From the NCBI GenBank assembly GCA_025455225.1, contig JALOMY010000105.1, forward strand, positions 1 through 8,731: a DNA stretch of 8,731 nucleotides. Reading direction: 5' to 3'. Within the stretch, counting starts at the first letter, position 1. The number at the start of each line of letters is the position of its first letter. Positions 6,556 through 8,731 of this stretch are shown here, one piece after another. A program made the position numbers and the translations under genes. This stretch comes from Cyclobacteriaceae bacterium. Its GTDB lineage: Bacteria; Bacteroidota; Bacteroidia; Cytophagales; Cyclobacteriaceae. Under the pieces are notes generated by a model. The model was not told the DNA's origin, did not search any database, and worked only from the letters and a program-made list of their open reading frames with translations.

Positions 6556-7581
6556 TTGCCCGGCAATCAACTGCTTTGCCCTGCCAATAAACCGGTCAAT
6601 TTCTTCCTCCGTAGTATCGAACGAACACATCAGTCGGCATTCATTGGTTCGATCGTTCCACACATAGAAATACATTTCATTTTGCAAGGCTTCTGTTATC
6701 GCGGGAGGAATGAGTACGAACACACCATTACCATCCACCACCTGGGTAATTTTGATTTCAGGTATTTGTCGCAACCCGTGTTCCAGTTTTTTCGCCATCC
6801 GATTGGCATGCATCGCATTGCGTTTCCATAAATCATTTGTGAGAAGGGCATCAAACTGAGCACTGATAAATCTCATTTTTGAATGCAGCTGCATTCCCTG
6901 TTTACGGATAAAGGCAAAATGCGAAGCCAGTGAAGGATTGAAGAAAATTACTGCTTCGCCAAACATCATTCCGTTTTTCGTTCCGCCAAATGAAAGGATA
7001 TCCACACCGGCATCCCGCGTGAATTCGCGGAAACTCCGATCCAGGCTTACCGCAGCATTGCTGATGCGCGCCCCGTCCATGTGAAGAACCAGGTTGTATT
7101 TTCGTGCAACGGCCGACAATGCTTTTACTTCTTCAACGGTGTAAACCGTACTGTATTCAGTTGACTGCGAAATAGAAATCACGCGCGCTTGAGGATGATG
7201 CTGGTCACCTAATCGTTGAATCTTATTTTCAACCTGTTCTGGATAAATTTTACCATCTAGGGTAGGGATGGTGACCAGTTTGCAACCGGTGAATTTTTCC
7301 GGGGCTGTAGATTCATCCACGTTGATGTGCGCGAGATCAGAACAAAGAATGGAGTTATACGATTGTGTTGCGGCACTTAATCCCAATACATTTGCTCCCG
7401 TACCATTATAGGCGAAATAGACTTCGATGTCATTTCCAAAAAGTGTTTTGAATTTTTCAATAACCCGGGCCGTGATGGGGTCGGATCCATACGAACCCAT
7501 ATGGTCATGATTGGCACGTATCAAAGCATCCATGATTTCCGGATGGACACCGCTGTAGTTATCGCTTGCGAAGGATTTCAT
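6544..7581 (-). CDS. ltaE: Low-specificity L-threonine aldolase (PLP-dependent)
   Basis: The enzyme cleaves L-threonine and L-allo-threonine to glycine and acetaldehyde in the cytoplasm, using pyridoxal phosphate. In the 345-residue product, the N-terminus has the family's FASDNYSGVHPEI (4-16) and GSYGSDP (29-35). AYNGTGANVL (57-66) contributes to cofactor phosphate binding, and AHINVDE (84-90) has the histidine that stacks on the ring. LHMDGARISN (166-175) holds the cofactor-pairing aspartate (169), and SFGGTKNG (197-204) holds the Schiff-base lysine (202). The start is the ATG at 7581; a TTG at 7617 is in frame but adds a proline-rich stretch unlike the family. Related beta-eliminating lyases share this fold, so substrate preference is inferred. 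It ends tail to tail with the sorting-domain gene and lies 101 bp downstream of the CHAT gene. Confidence 0.92.
   Translation of the reverse strand: MKSFASDNYSGVHPEIMDALIRANHDHMGSYGSDPITARVIEKFKTLFGNDIEVYFAYNGTGANVLGLSAATQSYNSILCSDLAHINVDESTAPEKFTGCKLVTIPTLDGKIYPEQVENKIQRLGDQHHPQARVISISQSTEYSTVYTVEEVKALSAVARKYNLVLHMDGARISNAAVSLDRSFREFTRDAGVDILSFGGTKNGMMFGEAVIFFNPSLASHFAFIRKQGMQLHSKMRFISAQFDALLTNDLWKRNAMHANRMAKKLEHGLRQIPEIKITQVVDGNGVFVLIPPAITEALQNEMYFYVWNDRTNECRLMCSFDTTEEEIDRFIGRAKQLIAGQSPL
6555..6567. terminator. Short palindrome at the convergent gene ends, possible weak terminator
   Basis: ATTGCC and GGCAAT flank a single central C, making a 13 bp perfect palindrome immediately at the stop codon of the sorting-domain gene and within the last codons of the aldolase gene. 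Folded in RNA it gives only a 4 bp stem with a 5-base loop and no T run on either side, so termination function is doubtful. Confidence 0.2.
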
Positions 7582-7616
7582 ACGGCAAGTATAGGACGGG
7601 GGAGGCCCATCAGGCA

Positions 7617-7665
7617 ATAGAAATTATCCGGTAAGTTTATTCTGCCGGTTTGTTCTGATTTCTAT
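7617..7665. repeat. Inverted repeat between the CHAT gene and the threonine aldolase gene
   Basis: ATAGAAAT (7617-7624) is matched by its exact reverse complement ATTTCTAT (7658-7665). Two CCGG tetramers lie symmetrically inside (7628-7631 and 7645-7648) and could pair as an inner stem. It sits 18 bp past the CHAT stop codon and 36 bp ahead of the aldolase start. It could be the 3' hairpin of the CHAT transcript or an operator in the aldolase promoter. There is no T tract that would mark a classical intrinsic terminator. Confidence 0.35.
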
Positions 7666-7682
7666 ATTAGGATTAAACAGTG

Positions 7683-8731
7683 TTAATCCAGTCCGATCAT
7701 CATAAAGGCACCCCAGAAAATTGGTTCAGGATATTCGGTGCGCAATTCTTTCTTGGCCTCGGTAAAGCTTTGCCTCAGGTTATTGGTATTGAGCCATTTC
7801 TGATAAAACTTCAACATCAGTTTTTGGGTGGCCTCATCATCTACCTTAAACATACTCATGATCAGAACTTTTGCACCGGCTACAAGGAAAGCACGCTGAA
7901 GACCATAAACACCTTCGCCTGCTTCCAATTCGCCCAGGCCGGTTTCGCAGGCACTCAATACCACAAGATCAGTTTTATCAAGGTTCAGGTTCATGGCTTC
8001 ATAGGCTGTGAGAATTCCACTTTCGATATTGAAATTATATTCCGTTTTATTCAGCAAATCACCGGCCCCGCGCAAAAGAAGGCCGTTGCGAAGCAAAGGA
8101 TTCTTCGTTAGTTCCGCCTCATTGCCCTCCATTTCATCTTCAAGACGGATTTCATCGCTGGCCCTGTAGAATCCATGAGTAGCGATATGGAAAATTTTAG
8201 GGTTGTTTACATTCTTAACCTTGTCTTCCGATGCATTGTCTTCCAGGAATCCTTCAGTACGCCAGCCCTTTTGTTTGAAAAGATATTGAAGCTGGTTAAT
8301 TTCTTTTTCGGTTCCGGGAAGTGGAAGAATGGAAGATTTGGCGGAAGCACTCAGGTAAAAGGTTGGATTACCGAACATGGAAGCTGTGTTCTCAGGCACC
8401 TGGCGTGATTTCACTTTATTCAGATACAAATCTTTGGTGTTGCTTACCAATACGATGTTGGAATTATCAAGGATGTATTTTCCGTCCGGAGAAGGAATGG
8501 CTTCCAGGTTTATCTGGTTATACACACCATCGGCCGACAGATAAATGGTAGATACCTGGCCGAGTTGTTTTTGAATGGGCTCCCAGTAAATTGTATACGA
8601 ATATTCATCGTGAATGCGGGCTTGTATGGCGTTGTTAAAGTATTTAAAATACCGGCCTTCCATTTGGCTGCCATCTTTCATTATAATGACTTCCGGTTTT
8701 TTGGAATCACTCTTTACGTACATTACGGCAT
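7683..8731 (-). CDS. CHAT-domain protein (caspase-like peptidase family), C-terminal part; 5' end beyond window
   Basis: The reading frame is open to the window edge, so an apparent ATG at 8723 is probably internal and the true start lies outside. Numbered from that ATG, the visible 346 residues are a CHAT domain, a caspase/separase-related cysteine peptidase fold. IFHIATHGFYRA (177-188) carries the catalytic histidine (183), and LVVLSACETGLGELEAGEG (253-271) carries the catalytic cysteine (259). The end, IFWGAFMMIGLD, matches the usual CHAT C-terminus (WAAFVLIG-like). In Bacteroidota such domains usually follow TPR repeats in proteins of many hundred residues, so an N-terminal repeat region is expected outside the window. 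Its role is unknown: some CHAT proteins act in immunity or cell death, but no effector gene such as a gasdermin is visible next to it. Confidence 0.9.
   Translation of the reverse strand, partial: AVMYVKSDSKKPEVIIMKDGSQMEGRYFKYFNNAIQARIHDEYSYTIYWEPIQKQLGQVSTIYLSADGVYNQINLEAIPSPDGKYILDNSNIVLVSNTKDLYLNKVKSRQVPENTASMFGNPTFYLSASAKSSILPLPGTEKEINQLQYLFKQKGWRTEGFLEDNASEDKVKNVNNPKIFHIATHGFYRASDEIRLEDEMEGNEAELTKNPLLRNGLLLRGAGDLLNKTEYNFNIESGILTAYEAMNLNLDKTDLVVLSACETGLGELEAGEGVYGLQRAFLVAGAKVLIMSMFKVDDEATQKLMLKFYQKWLNTNNLRQSFTEAKKELRTEYPEPIFWGAFMMIGLD

Noticed and set aside
7680..8111. Plus-strand open frame antisense to the CHAT gene (143 codons)
   Set aside because: The minus-strand frame encodes an unmistakable CHAT domain with catalytic residues; the opposite frame has no family features.
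7683..8731. Interpretation of the CHAT gene as part of a defence island
   Set aside because: No nuclease, gasdermin, reverse transcriptase, transposase or CRISPR component is visible; the neighbours are housekeeping metabolic genes.

Overview
The window looks like chromosomal DNA from an aerobic Bacteroidota bacterium, probably of the Cytophagia/Cyclobacteriaceae type (lineage is inference). Evidence: a short secreted protein ends in a type IX secretion (Por) sorting domain, which is confined to this phylum and close relatives; start codons mostly lack Shine-Dalgarno sequences and are preceded by A-rich stretches; and a CHAT-domain protein of the kind common in this phylum is present. No mobile-element gene, CRISPR array, tRNA or rRNA was seen.

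Region 1 (1-4419, minus strand) is one compact operon read right to left: korA, korB, nuoA, nuoB, nuoC and the first codons of nuoD. It encodes the two subunits of a 2-oxoacid:ferredoxin oxidoreductase (probably 2-oxoglutarate), followed directly by complex I genes. Junctions are 6 bp (korA-korB), 6 bp (korB-nuoA), a 10 bp overlap (nuoA-nuoB) and 1 bp (nuoC-nuoD). The exception is an 85 bp gap between nuoB and nuoC filled by two hairpins. One of them looks like a dispersed intergenic palindromic repeat, and its arm contains a possible nuoC start codon. The layout suggests that the ferredoxin-reducing oxoacid oxidase and the respiratory NADH/ferredoxin:quinone oxidoreductase are made together.

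Region 2 (4420-6098): a 182 bp divergent intergenic region with small direct and inverted repeats separates the operon from a plus-strand gene for the bifunctional NAD(P)HX repair enzyme (epimerase plus ADP-dependent dehydratase). This enzyme repairs damaged NADH, the substrate of classical complex I.

Region 3 (6099-7682): a 117-residue secreted protein consisting of little more than a signal peptide and a type IX sorting domain is followed, tail to tail and overlapping by 12 bp, by a minus-strand low-specificity threonine aldolase.

Region 4 (7683-8731): the C-terminal part of a minus-strand CHAT-domain (caspase-like) protein with both catalytic residues. Its N-terminal part lies beyond the window. 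I found no convincing new multi-gene system. The best leads are the kor-nuo operon, the repeat inside it, and the cargo-less secretion-domain protein.
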